NCBI GenBank assembly: GCA_022575985.1
Contig: JAKSXM010000007.1
Coordinates: forward strand, 28,212,501-28,276,500
Source of the DNA: Anagrus nilaparvatae
Lineage: Eukaryota; Arthropoda; Insecta; Hymenoptera; Mymaridae
DNA length: 64,000 nucleotides
Reading direction: 5' to 3'
Of the stretch, positions 26,301 through 34,514 are shown in pieces. The notes beneath the pieces are model-generated. The model had not been told where the DNA came from. It did no database searches and saw only the letters and a list, made by a program, of their open reading frames with translations. The translations under genes were made by a program, and so were the position numbers. The first letter of the stretch is position 1, and each line of letters opens with the position of its first letter.

Positions 26301-29300
26301 GATTCTTGATATTAATTATTCAAAAGTATATTGCTTGAAAATTTAAGCAGGCATTCATTAGGAGGGCAAAAATTGATTAAAATTAAAAAAATGCATGCTA
26401 ATCATCGTAAAACTACATGATTTAACCATGATCCGTAGAAAAAAAAGTTAATTTCATGTTTCCTTTGGTTATAAGCAATAAATGGAAAATGTTTATAGGG
26501 AGGGGTACTTAGTGGGGTACCCTGGGAATTCGAAAACCAAGGAGGGGGAGTCAATTGGTCAAGATCGATTTATGCATTATACCCAGCAATCAGCTTTAGT
26601 AAACATGTTCCATGCATTTAGGTTGTGTTTACACATACCGGTTATAAGTTTTTTCACAGTGTTGATATCTGTAAATAAATACATAAACATTCTACTTTAC
26701 AAAAAAAAAATGGTAAGGGTGTTTGACTTTGTGATTTTTATCAATATAGAAGAAAGTAATAAAAATAGTATATTTAAGGCTCGCGTCCAGAAAAGTAAAG
26801 AATGGCCCGAATCGCACGTAAATTACCTTCCGAGGCGATTTTATGTTTAAAGTTAAAAAAACGCAAAAAATGGCTCTTTTTATTTGAATTTTGCGTTAAT
26901 TTTCAGTCGGCCATTTTGTATTTTCCCCTTTCTAGGCTAATTCATGATTGGAAACCCACCAGTACCCACTTTTTTGCGTATTTTCAATTTCAATTATTTA
27001 TTTAAATTTTTATCTTTTCATTGATTTTTTTTACATTTTTTAGGCTAAAACTGACCCTAAAGTGGCTGAATTTAAATTTATTGATTTTGTTAATGTTCAC
27101 ATTAAACATTTTCATCAGTTTCGATCGATTAATATATATTATACCTGAACAAGAATTAAGAAACGCGAAAAAATTGTAAAAAACGCATATTTTGGCAAAA
27201 AAATTTCTTCCAGCCAATTTTCTATTTTCACATTATAAATTTCTTAGACTCATACTTTAAATTAACTTTCTAGCCAATAAGTCTGATGGAGCTAAAATTT
27301 TCTTAAAAATTTTTTTTTTATTATTTCTAATGGCCTAATATAGGTTGATCCGAAATATAGGTAGTAAATTCTAATTTGGTTCGCTTGGGGGAGGTCAATA
27401 TAACGATGTAAAAGATGTAAAAATCAAAAATGCTTAAACCATAAATTATTTAGTTGAATATGCACATATTAATATTTTATTTAAATTTTATATTTAAATG
27501 CTAATAGCCAGATTTACGTATTTCTCTTTGTTTAAAATGTTTAAAACCGATTGACTGGCCAAAAATCTGTTAAGTATTAAGCTTATTTAAAATTTTTATT
27601 AAATATTTATTTCTATTCATAAAAGAAGAAAGGACACGCAAAAATAATCCATTTAATTTTGAAATTTATAGTCATATTGAAAAAGTTATGAAAAAAAATT
27701 TTAAAAGAATTTCTTTTAAGTATTTGTTTGAAATACTTTTGTTTATAATTAATAATCTTGTTGTAGAAAAAGTGGGTTTGGTTTTTTTTTAATATGTTAT
27801 TTTCATATTAATTTTCATAAGTTATATGAATACGTGATATTCAAATCATCCAATCATCAACCAACTCAAAACTGTTAAAAAGAGTCGCTTATATTCTGAA
27901 GAAACTGTTTGCAACTCATATGGAGTTTTGAATTGGTTAAAATTTGAAATTATCAAACCAATTACTGATTCATTTGAAATAAGGAAGCTTAGATAAAGTA
28001 TTTTCTTTTTTGTAATGATTTTAGACTACACAATTGTTAGAAAAATTTCAAAATTTATGCTGCGTGTTTCAGATTAATTTAATATAAAAAAATTTTTTTA
28101 ACCATAAACATACCTTTATTGTTAGAGACTTTATTTTTCTATTAAAAATTGAAAAAGAAATAAAGAATAAAGCTAAGTTGCTAAAAAAATGTTGATTTTC
28201 CGTATTAAAAATTGGTTTGGGAAAAAAAGTATTACATAATGTAGTTTTAGGAACCAATAGAGCGTAACTATTTAAGTTGAGAAAGTTTAATTTATCTGTA
28301 ACTGATTGAAAATTTTCATTTTCTTTTTTTGTACAAATAAAATGGGAAAAGTCATAGTGACTGTAGAAACTAACATACATAGAATTTAATGTAGTACACG
28401 TATTATAGACGACATCGGAGTCAGTTTAATTAGGTACGGTTTTCGATATGTATAGAAAGAGAGAGAGAGGGGTGGGGAGGGAGAGAGAGAGATCGAATAA
28501 CCGAAAGTATACATTGACATGTTTTATCAAAAAGCTATAATGTATAGGAAATGTGTATTGAAATCTGAAGATCTAAGAGTTTGTTACTTAGAGATAAACT
28601 TGGAAATGTATTAATTTTAATCTTGAGTTTTATTATGACTCGAAACAAAAAATAAACTTTTAGATTAAAAAGTCAAAAGATAATATTATATATTTATATA
28701 AAATAATTTTTTATTACCATTATTAGAGTTGTAATACGGTTGAGGCTGATAATCCATTCCGGTATTTCCAATCTGTTGAACATTATCCAGGATGGTTTCC
28801 GTACCACATCCACCGTTCTCAGAACAGTTGCTCAACACTAAAACCAAACGGATAGACACACACCTTGCAAATTTTCTTATTTCTTATTATTTTTTTTTTT
28901 TTTTTTTTTTTGGTAATTTCAAAACTCTCGATAACTTTTATTATCGAGATCATTTGAAACTGCCAATCCATTCATTTATAATTGTGTGCATTTGTTTACT
29001 TTGTTTATTAATTATAAAAATATACGAAAAATATAGAAACAGAGATACAAGAGGTAAATATATACAGCGATACAGAAAATATAGAAAATATACAGGATAA
29101 TAGTTTTTTTCAAAACATTTTAACCGAGATTTTAAGTAACCTAGTGTCTTTTTGTCAATTTTCATAAAAGTGCGTTTGTCTATCTGTTTGGTTTTCTTAA
29201 TTTTCTAATTTTATTTTTATTTTAAATATTCTTTTATTCAAATAATACATTTATCATACATATCTTCATTTCCCAACAAAAATCAAGTTTCTTTTCTTTA

Positions 29301-32300
29301 AAAGATCGTTGCCAATGAGTTTTTATAAATTTTCGTAGGTTATTTGCTTTACACTCAAATAATATATACCCAAATGAATGAATTTTACTGTCAGAAAATT
29401 TTTTATCGCGGAGCTTTATATGTATCAAGACAGTGTCGTTTCTCTTGCGAGAAAAATTTTTCAATTAGTTAATAGTAGTAAATCCGTCACTAATTTTTAA
29501 TGTAAAAATTTTAATAAAAATGACTTTTTTTGCTTTAAAAGCTTTAAGCTTGCGATCAAGATTAATTTTCGTTTGATGCAAGAAGACACTAATTGTAAAT
29601 TCAAATGACGTTCCTTTTCCTTAAACGAATTTACATTTTATTTGAAAATTCTGTGCATAGAAAGGATTTTTTATTCGATTCAAGTGGATATATATTTTAT
29701 TTCACAGTGTAATAACGCATTTAGTTTAGTAATTGGAAACAGATAACGAAAAAAAAAAGAAATTATGAAATAACAGTCGTTTGGATAGGAAATTATGTAA
29801 AAGGTAATAAGATTTGTTAAACTTAAAGGAAAATATTGCTCGATTTTTTTTTGCTTTTAACGTACTTGTAACGGAAAAAAACATGTAAATATTTTCAATA
29901 TTAAAATAAAATTTCTTTTACAATAAATAAATACAAGTTAAATAAATTTTTCAAGAATTTTTTATACTGAACTTTGAAAAAATATTTTTTTATTTAATCC
30001 TCGTTAATTAAAGAATAGTATTTTATAATTAAATTTTTAAATTTCTTCGATTAAATTTTTCATACAAATATTTCTGTAATCAATAGTACATTTAGTATTT
30101 TTTTAAAAAATTGAATATTGGCTTCTCGTCGATTTTCATTATACTTTTTTTTTAATTTTAATTAAGTTCATACGAGTTTATCTGTTTTTCTACATTTGTT
30201 AGATAAGCTAAGGATACATTCAAACGAAAGATGCACAATAGTTCTTTAAAAATATTACTAAATAAACTCGTAAAAATCTAATAAGCGAATTGAAATTTAA
30301 TACAACTGATAATAATTAGCAAATAATAAAAAATTTAAAAACCCCGTATTAATTGGATAACGAAAATTTTGAAATAATCTTATCATTAAATTGAAAAAAA
30401 AAAATCTTGAGTGAAGTCATTAATGAGAATCTTGAAAGATGAATTTTAATGATGTTGATTTTTTAATTAAAAAAATGAAGATAAAAAGACATTGCTAGAG
30501 GTATAGAGGAAAAAATAGATGTTAGATTATAAATTTGGACAGTGCATTAATGACATTAACAGAAGTATGCTTTTAAGAAAATTTCCATAAAGTTAATTTT
30601 TATTGTTTTAAAATAAATGGCGATCGCGATAAAGAGGCATGCCGTTGGTATCGTTTTACAAAGTTACGTATTATCATTTGATACTTGATAAAAGTCAATA
30701 ACCGAAAAAAAATTTTCTATTTATGCGGGTATAAAATTTTATAATAGAGATATTTTCATTAGACGTGAGATTTGACAGTTGTGAAAGAAGGAATCCAAAG
30801 ATTTTAATAAAACTTTTTGTATTGTAGTCACGAGTTTGTTTCCCGCTCGAGAGACTTTACAAAACTTGTATATTATATTATTTGAATCATGTTTTGTGTT
30901 TTTACTGCACCGATACGAGACAGTTTTCATGGATTAATAGACTAGCTATTTTTTGCTATTTCTCTCTTGCATGTAGGTCAATAACCTGATTATACAAATT
31001 TTAAATTTACCGAATAAGTTTCTGAAAGTAGCAAAATTTTATTTAGCCGTTTCAAGATTCCAAGTGAGTGGAGGTTCTCAAGATATGAATCACATCTTTT
31101 AAAAAAATATGATTTTATTATTTTTCATAGAAAAAGGAATAAAGCGTGTTTTATATTTAAAAAAAGAGGGATCCCTTCACACATACAATACTATTTTTTT
31201 TATTCTTTTTTATATCAAATACACTCAATTCTTTAACTTACTATGGAAACAAAAAACACCTGGTGTGGTACAACAACATACATAATATATGCTTATTATG
31301 CTTATAATATAAATTCTTTTTAACTATTTCATTTAAAAAATAAAAAATAAAAAAATAAAAACGTTCTATTTTTTTAATATCTCTATTATGCAATTTTTTC
31401 GTTGTTTTATTTTTTATAGAAAAAATTATTTTTTATTATTCACTATAAGTTACAACGGTATTAATTAGAAAAAAGAAAAAAAAGTAAAAATAAAACACAA
31501 GACAAACATAAAACGAAACCCTTCTGTGAATATCATATGCATTAAGTCCATTTCCCACACCCTCTGCTTTCCAATATATACAATAATATTGTTTTTCCTC
31601 TGCAGGATGCATTCTTATTACTCCATTCTATATTTAAGTATATATAAAACAAACGAATTAGGTTTCCTGGACACAAGGCAGCAAAGGGTAAGGACATTTC
31701 GAAGCTAAGTATATCAGGATATCCCGTATACCGTCTCAAATTTCGGCGCGTGCTATACGCATTCGTCTGTGTGCAAATTCAACACCCTCGAAGAAAAGGC
31801 ATTATGATTTTATGCATTTATTACCAGAGTATAGACTATAGATAGACAAAGAGAGAGAGAGAGAAAGATAGAAAGAGAGAAAATGATTTTTCGTTTCCTA
31901 GGTAATGTTCAAATTGACAACAGATACACCCACACACGTCCACCCTATCTTATCGTTACGTCGGTGCACATGGATGACAATCAAAAGACAGGTAAACGTT
32001 AAACGACGAAGAAAGACGATAACCAGGAAGGACGTCGCGGCTGCGCCAGGAGAAACGCGCACCTCGTGACCGCACGATCAATAATATTCTCCCTTGTAAA
32101 TGTAGATTTTAGTTTAATATTATGGAATACACCAACTCTTTACTCTCTGTACATGGATCACGATGATCGCGACTCACCGAGAGAAAATCTTGAATCTCGA
32201 AAAGTGTTGATCTACGTATACGAGCCGCGTCTATCTCTGAATGATATAGAGAAAGAGGCTGTTACTAATGGTAGGGATAGGGGTGCAGAAACTTTAGGTC

Positions 32301-33789
32301 CACGTGCTTTTTCATCCACGTGTGTCTTTGTGTAAGTGCGTTTATGTGTCTCTAGTGCTATATTTATAATAGTATAATAATCATTACGTTACATAAATAA
32401 ATTATTTCACGTTATTATTTTAGAAAACAAAATACCTGCAAGCCTGAGTGCTGACATTCTTTGGAATTCTGGCTCTTGCAACCATTTCCACATTCTGCGA
32501 AATGTCTCCCTTCCGCTTTTCAGCTTTGACCATGGTTTTGGATTCCTTAAAAGGTCGCTTAAAGTACCTTGACTACGACACAATACCCTTTGAGCAAATA
32601 TTGCTTGTGGAATGCTATACCTTTTCAGTTCAGCACTTATGCGTTGTGCTAATTCTTTTGTATTTATCTCCTCGACTTCATTGGCTCCGTTGTTATTTTG
32701 CTGTTGCTGTTGCTGCTGTACCACTGCAGAAGCACCCGGAGAAGTTTTCATGACAACCGATGCATGTTGCAACTGTATTTGTTGCTGCTGCTGCTGTGCT
32801 GCCGAAGACGGGGGCGGCGACGGTGATCTATGATGAAACGGACCTGGAGAAGGTGGACTTAGTGCTTGTGGACTTTGCTGTTGTTGCTGCAACCTTGGTA
32901 AAAAATTACTCGCCGCAGCTTCGTAATGTTGTTGAGCAGGTGGACTTGCCGATTTTGCACCTTGACTGTAAGCACTCTGTGGTGATAACGGCGAATGCTG
33001 CAATTGATGTGTCGGTGATGCATAACCATGTGGTGGAGACATACCCATACTTGGAAGTTTATCGTAAGAATATGGGGAGCCTGGCATGCCACCTAAGCCT
33101 GCACACCCACCGACGACCAGTCCACCGTTATTTTGCATCACGGCAAAACTTCCAGTTACACCTGGTGGACCACCAACGGAATTGTGTGCACCTGCTGCCG
33201 AATGATAAGCGAATTTGTCGCTCATCGTCGATATCGGCGGCAGAGGTTGCAATGGCGTCAAGGTCGCATACGACGAACCTGGACTAAATCCTGGCGGTGA
33301 CATCCTTTCTGCTACAGAAGTTAACGTCTGATAAGTTGGTTCGGGTTGCATTCCCCGAAAATCTGTTGCGTCTATCATCCCTTGTAATTGCTGTTGTTGT
33401 TGATGATGTTGATGTTGATGATGAACAATCACTGATAAAGGCTCGCGACGAGCGCTCGGTGCGCCCGACGACGACGACTGCTGTCGCTCTTCTTTTACAA
33501 CAACTTCTGAACCAGTAAGTAAATCCAACGGTAAATTTGCGCAGGCGATATCGGGACTCTCAGATTCCGAGGAGGTACCACCACTACCATCGCCGCCACT
33601 ATTGCCATGACTGGTTGCATTATTACCACACCGCGCATCACTTCCTCCTCCTCCGCCACCACCACCACCCCCTACTACTGTATTTATTAAAGCTCCTCCT
33701 CGAGGGGATGCCGAGACTACTATTCCTTCGGACAGCTGCCGTTGTTGTTGGTGCTGTTGTTGTTGTTGATGATGTTGCTGCTGCTCCAT
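2055..33789 (-). CDS. onecut: Onecut (HNF6-type) CUT-homeodomain transcription factor, partial at the 3' end
   Basis: Gene-level entry. The constant coding exons seen are 33789-32436 and 2170-2055, with an in-frame microexon at 3273-3250 and further candidate linker exons. Onecut proteins bind AT-rich sites containing a TCAAT/TCGAT core through one CUT domain plus a divergent homeodomain; the fly protein is neural. Exon 1 ends in phase 1 after residues RLA and the homeodomain exon begins in phase 1, so the splice gives RLA-ACKRKEE, the Onecut signature that follows the CUT domain. The homeodomain is interrupted after AIFK, and its remainder (ETKRPSKE to the recognition helix) is not in positions 1-2054, so it must lie beyond the left edge. 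The resulting main intron is about 30 kb and full of transposons. Family assignment rests on the CUT domain, the N-terminal box and the homeodomain together. Confidence 0.93.
2818..3080. repeat. Possible short MITE with ACTGAAAAAAAATTCC ends
   Basis: Inverted ends are TAGTACAATGAAAAAAAAAT at the left and the complement of TTTTTTTTCAGTGTAGCA at the right, each followed inward by a TTCCRCNTGTGGC-type block. A related half-element lies near 53120-53165 (CCACTTGGGGCAAGCGG, then TTTTTTTTTCAGAGTAG). Confidence 0.45.
3250..3273 (-). CDS. onecut: onecut microexon, 24 nt
   Basis: The segment runs from the acceptor ATGTTTTCAG| to the donor |GTGAGT, both near consensus. Its 24 nt are a multiple of three and phase 1/1, so it inserts eight residues: RLA-AAQIPQRGT-CKRKEE instead of RLA-ACKRKEE. 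Other Onecut proteins vary in length at exactly this junction between the CUT domain and the basic KRKE start of the homeodomain region. It lies about 1.1 kb before the homeodomain exon and is far too short for ORF detection. Strong sites and exact phase make a real microexon likely. Whether it is constitutive or regulated cannot be told. Confidence 0.75.
3274..6158. other. onecut intron, AT-rich, no gene seen
   Basis: Homopolymer-rich sequence with no recognisable exon. Positions 5810-6100 are less AT-rich and hold two TAATCC motifs (5885 and 5960). Confidence 0.5.
6167..7577. mobile_element. Non-autonomous hAT transposon with 8-bp target duplication
   Basis: The left end is CAGAGGTGGGCAAAAAC and the right end, reverse complemented, is CAGATCTGGGTAAGACT. 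The element is flanked by perfect 8-bp direct repeats GTGTAGAT at 6159-6166 and 7578-7585. An 8-bp duplication with CAGNNNTGGG ends is diagnostic of hAT elements. It is 1411 bp, has no transposase ORF, and contains a 427-bp MITE at 6613-7039. It lies in the onecut intron. Confidence 0.88.
6613..7039. mobile_element. Palindromic Tc1/mariner-type MITE, intact copy nested in hAT
   Basis: Begins TA|CACTGTAAAAAGTAAC and ends GTTACTTTTTACAGTG|TA, with TA on both sides as expected for Tc1/mariner insertion. Almost the whole 427 bp folds on itself through arms of TTTTCGAAAA, TTTGTAAATATTCG and CTAAATTTAGTA motifs. There is no coding capacity. Confidence 0.85.
8627..8717. repeat. Small palindromic MITE of the AATAAAGAATGGCCC family
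   Basis: About 90 bp, with ends TATGACCCATGGCCAGAAAA and the complement of TTTTATGGCCAATGGTTGCATA. Related sequence GTCCAGAAAAGTAAAGAATG is at 26786 and a complete relative at 45994-46117. The ORFs on both strands are mirror readings of the palindrome. Confidence 0.6.
8815..9224. mobile_element. Palindromic Tc1/mariner-type MITE, intact copy
   Basis: 410 bp; TA|CACTGTAAAAAGTAAC at the left and TTACTTTTTACAGTG|TA at the right. Same family as 6613-7039. Confidence 0.85.
11022..11247. repeat. MITE-like repeat with ACG-TAAAAAAA ends
   Basis: Left end ACGTAAAAAAAAATTTAGTA, right end complement of TTACTAATTTTTTTTATGCG, with TTAACC/GGTTA blocks inside. A similar right end (TTTTTTTTGCGTG) occurs at 457-471, and the same internal motifs occur in the 57238-57473 element. 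Confidence 0.5.
11315..11734. mobile_element. Palindromic Tc1/mariner-type MITE, intact copy
   Basis: 420 bp, TA-flanked, with ends CACTGTAAAAAGTAACTTTC and its complement; same family as 6613-7039. Confidence 0.85.
11855..12625. repeat. Long diverged inverted-repeat (foldback) element
   Basis: The left arm contains CTCAATTTATATTACTGCAG, TTTTCAAGCAAGATC, AAGGTCTTATTTGC and TTCAAAATAAAATAATGGTC. The right arm has their complements in reverse order (GACCATTGTTTTATTTTGAA, GCAATTAAGACCTT, GCTTGAAATTTCAAGC, AGTAATATTGAGTGCAG). The arms are about 300 bp each and well diverged, indicating an old insertion. No coding sequence. Confidence 0.55.
12626..13857. other. onecut intron, nothing recognised
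   Basis: AT-rich; a solitary TA-CACTGTAAAAAATA motif at 13603 is a lone MITE-like end. Confidence 0.5.
13858..13930 (-). CDS. candidate alternative onecut exon, 73 nt
   Basis: The acceptor is CTTTTATAAATTACAG| and the donor is CTT|GTGAGT, in a GC-richer patch inside the onecut intron. Entered in phase 0, as it would be after the 59-nt candidate exon, it is open (TARCEMLTYDQST) and leaves in phase 1, which restores the homeodomain frame as SCKRKEE. Entered in phase 1 it is also open but shifts the homeodomain exon to a stop, so alone it would act as a truncating exon. No homology is recognised. Confidence 0.3.
14650..14929. mobile_element. Palindromic MITE, shortened copy
   Basis: 280-bp relative of the 6613-7039 family: CATTGTAGAAAGTAACTTCC at the left, GGAAGTTACTTTTTATAGTG at the right. 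The centre is partly deleted and the flanks read CG instead of TA on both sides. Confidence 0.75.
14930..20320. other. onecut intron, no gene recognised
   Basis: Includes a (CT)n tract at about 15473-15496, a short (GT)n near 16907, and a GC-richer patch at 15500-15720. Its 134-aa ORF has lysine runs and a CT-repeat-derived Ser/Leu tract and is not recognised. A G-rich repeat near 18010-18080 is related to 26515-26560. Confidence 0.5.
20321..20384. repeat. (TAA)n microsatellite
   Basis: An uninterrupted AAT/TAA triplet run of more than 40 bp with a few imperfect units before it. Confidence 0.95.
21610..21720. repeat. Short hairpin repeat (CTCAACCAACT family), copy 1
   Basis: Left arm CTCTCAACCAACTGAAAACT and right arm complement of AGTTTTGAGTTGGTTGAGGG, separated by a short loop with TTTGCAAC/GTTGCAAA pairing. 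A second copy is at 27850-27955. Confidence 0.65.
23046..23453. mobile_element. Palindromic Tc1/mariner-type MITE, right end trimmed
   Basis: Starts CACTGTAAAAAGTAACTTTC and ends GAAAGTTACTTTTTACAG without the last TG; same family as 6613-7039. Confidence 0.8.
23869..24804. mobile_element. 936-bp DNA transposon remnant with GGGTGGTTTTC termini
   Basis: Terminal inverted repeats GGGTGGTTTTC at both ends, flanked by ATATATAT on each side (an 8-bp duplication or chance in AT-rich DNA). Internally a short motif recurs: GGACGGTTGCGACATTTT near 24071, GGACGGTGGCGACATTTT near 24225 and AGACGGTAGCGACAATTT near 24611. Repeats of this kind near both ends look like transposase-binding sites. ORFs inside are short and not recognised. 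The superfamily is uncertain; the 8-bp duplication would suit hAT or P. Confidence 0.6.
25400..25589. repeat. 19-bp minisatellite, about ten units
   Basis: Ten units of a 19-bp repeat, consensus GACACTTTTGGGCCAATCT with one 18-bp unit. Because 19 is not a multiple of three, all minus frames read WPKS/GPKV-type repeats, so the short ORFs are by-products. Two further degenerate units occur at 25680-25730 beside a second copy of the flank (CCCTTGTGGGTCTAAGTG compared with CCTTGTGGGTGTAAGTG). Confidence 0.9.
25866..25905 (+). mobile_element. Helitron-like 3' terminus
   Basis: GCACGCGAAGTGCGC is followed by the hairpin AGGGGGC-GGA-GCCCCCT and a CTAG end followed by T. A GC-rich hairpin at the 3' end with CTRR before a T is the Helitron pattern, although here the hairpin directly overlaps the CTAG. 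The 19-bp array and its duplicated flank upstream could be the body. No 5' end was identified. Confidence 0.45.
27850..27955. repeat. Short hairpin repeat (CTCAACCAACT family), copy 2
   Basis: ATCAACCAACTCAAAACTG at the left and GGAGTTTTGAATTGGTTAAA at the right, with TTTGCAACTC inside; related to 21610-21720. Confidence 0.6.
28718..28837 (-). CDS. onecut: candidate onecut cassette exon, 120 nt, between CUT and homeodomain
   Basis: The acceptor is CCGTTTGGTTTTAG| at 28838 and the donor is AATG|GTAATA at 28717. The exon is exactly 120 nt, enters in phase 1 and leaves in phase 1, matching both constant onecut exons. It would add 40 residues (VLSNCSENGGCG, then TGMDYQPQPYYNSNN) between RLA and CKRKEE without changing the frame. 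Its composition is about 45% GC in a sequence of about 25% GC, and it has no stop in that frame. An A24 tract (T24 on the plus strand at 28890-28913) lies upstream of the acceptor. I do not recognise the peptide. It could instead belong to an unknown nested gene, but exact phase agreement favours onecut. Confidence 0.65.
28838..32177. other. onecut intron between candidate exons, no gene recognised
   Basis: AT-rich until about 31.5 kb, then a GC-richer stretch (31660-32080) with GA-repeat tracts; on the minus strand no further exon is convincing. Confidence 0.5.
32178..32236 (-). CDS. candidate alternative onecut exon, 59 nt
   Basis: On the minus strand a pyrimidine-rich tract (CTCTTTCTCTATATCATTCAG) leads into the segment, which ends at TCG|GTGAGT, a near-consensus donor. 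Entered in phase 1, as exon 1 requires, it is open for 20 codons beginning EIDAARIRRS; the other two frames have stops. It leaves in phase 0, so splicing it directly to the homeodomain exon would shift the frame. It becomes frame-neutral only with another exon such as the 73-nt one at 13858-13930. It lies 199 nt past the exon 1 donor in a GC-richer patch. No homology is recognised, and it may be a decoy. Confidence 0.3.
32436..33789 (-). CDS. onecut: onecut exon 1: N-terminal region and complete CUT domain
   Basis: The exon encodes 451 codons plus one base, starting at the ATG at 33789 in the context GCGATGG. Residues 2-18 are Q/H rich, about 40-49 are a glycine run, and 123-135 are H/Q rich. 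Residues 154-193 contain LTSVAERMSPPGFSP and LTPLQPLPPISTMSDKF, the conserved Onecut N-terminal box. Several poly-Q tracts precede the CUT domain, which fills residues 373-451 (EEINTKELAQ to RMSALRLA) and includes the PKPWSKLKSGRETF segment. Reading on gives an unrelated tail and a stop, but CAG|GTATTT at 32438-32433 is a good donor, so the tail is intron. The third base is much more GC-rich than the surroundings. An out-of-frame ATG lies 5 nt before the start. An upstream coding exon cannot be excluded. ORFs in other frames here are shadows of the repeats. Confidence 0.95.
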
Positions 33790-34149
33790 CGCATGCTCGC
33801 GGATGGAATTTACCCTTTTTCTTTAACAATGTTATAACATTTTTTTGTATTACATTTTTTTTGTTATTTTACACTTTTGTAATATTTACTGCGGTACTTT
33901 AAATGTGTCGAAAATTAAAAAAAAACGTGTACTTAAAAAATTTTAAACTTATGTTTTTATAAAAGCTAGTTTTTATTTATTTATTAAAATAAAATTTTCT
34001 ATTAAACAACCATGTGTACAACAAACAGTTAATTTTTTAAAAACAGTTATTTTCTCGCAAGCGAATTGCTTCCGTCAATTTATAAATCTATACATACACA
34101 CATAACTTTATATAGAGAAGTATAAGTTCGAATATAAATATATATATGT

Positions 34150-34510
34150 ATGTATTAATCGGGCCGCGGCACGAAATCGATGCTCAGAATCGATGTACCA
34201 ACGGGGCGAGAGGACGCCGGCGGACTGTCATCGATTCGCGGGTTGTGAGCTTTGGACTCGATCCGGCTGGGCGCGAGCGCAGTTTCGTTGTAGTAAATAT
34301 GTGTATTTTATCTGTATACCTTGTACGTATATGTATAGTATATTTTTCTACCCTTAATACAACCAACAATACGGCACACATAGAGAGGAATAAAGGGGGA
34401 GGGAGGGAGGGGATCTCAAGCCAAGCCGGATCTCTAAACGAACTCGATATAAAATTTCAATGTGTATATAAAATATCGTGCGCGCGCCCGAGCGCTGAAA
34501 CAAGGGTGAG
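34150..34510. promoter_or_regulatory. GC- and CpG-richer patch upstream of onecut, with three ATCGAT sites
   Basis: About 360-720 bp upstream of the onecut ATG the sequence becomes much richer in G+C and CpG (GGGCCGCGG, GACGCCGGCGG, GCGCGCGCCCGAGCG), unlike the AT-rich flanks. ATCGAT occurs at 34176-34181, 34189-34194 and 34230-34235. ATCGAT-type sites are bound by Cut/Onecut proteins and also by DREF- and BEAF-like factors. Position and composition suggest the 5' UTR or promoter of onecut; no TATA or initiator element is convincing. The short ORFs on both strands are not recognised. Confidence 0.45.
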
Positions 34511-34514
34511 TTGA

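Noticed and set aside
28069..28380. 103-aa minus-strand ORF
   Set aside because: No recognisable homology, low-complexity AT-rich codons, no supporting splice or start context.
32407..32435. C-terminal tail GILFSKIIT of the onecut ORF
   Set aside because: Lies after a splice donor; the homeodomain exon continues in the correct phase.
32448..33902. Several ORFs on the plus strand and alternate minus frames over onecut exon 1
   Set aside because: They are shadows of the CAG/CAT-repeat-rich onecut coding sequence (poly-Cys, poly-Arg and poly-Val readings).
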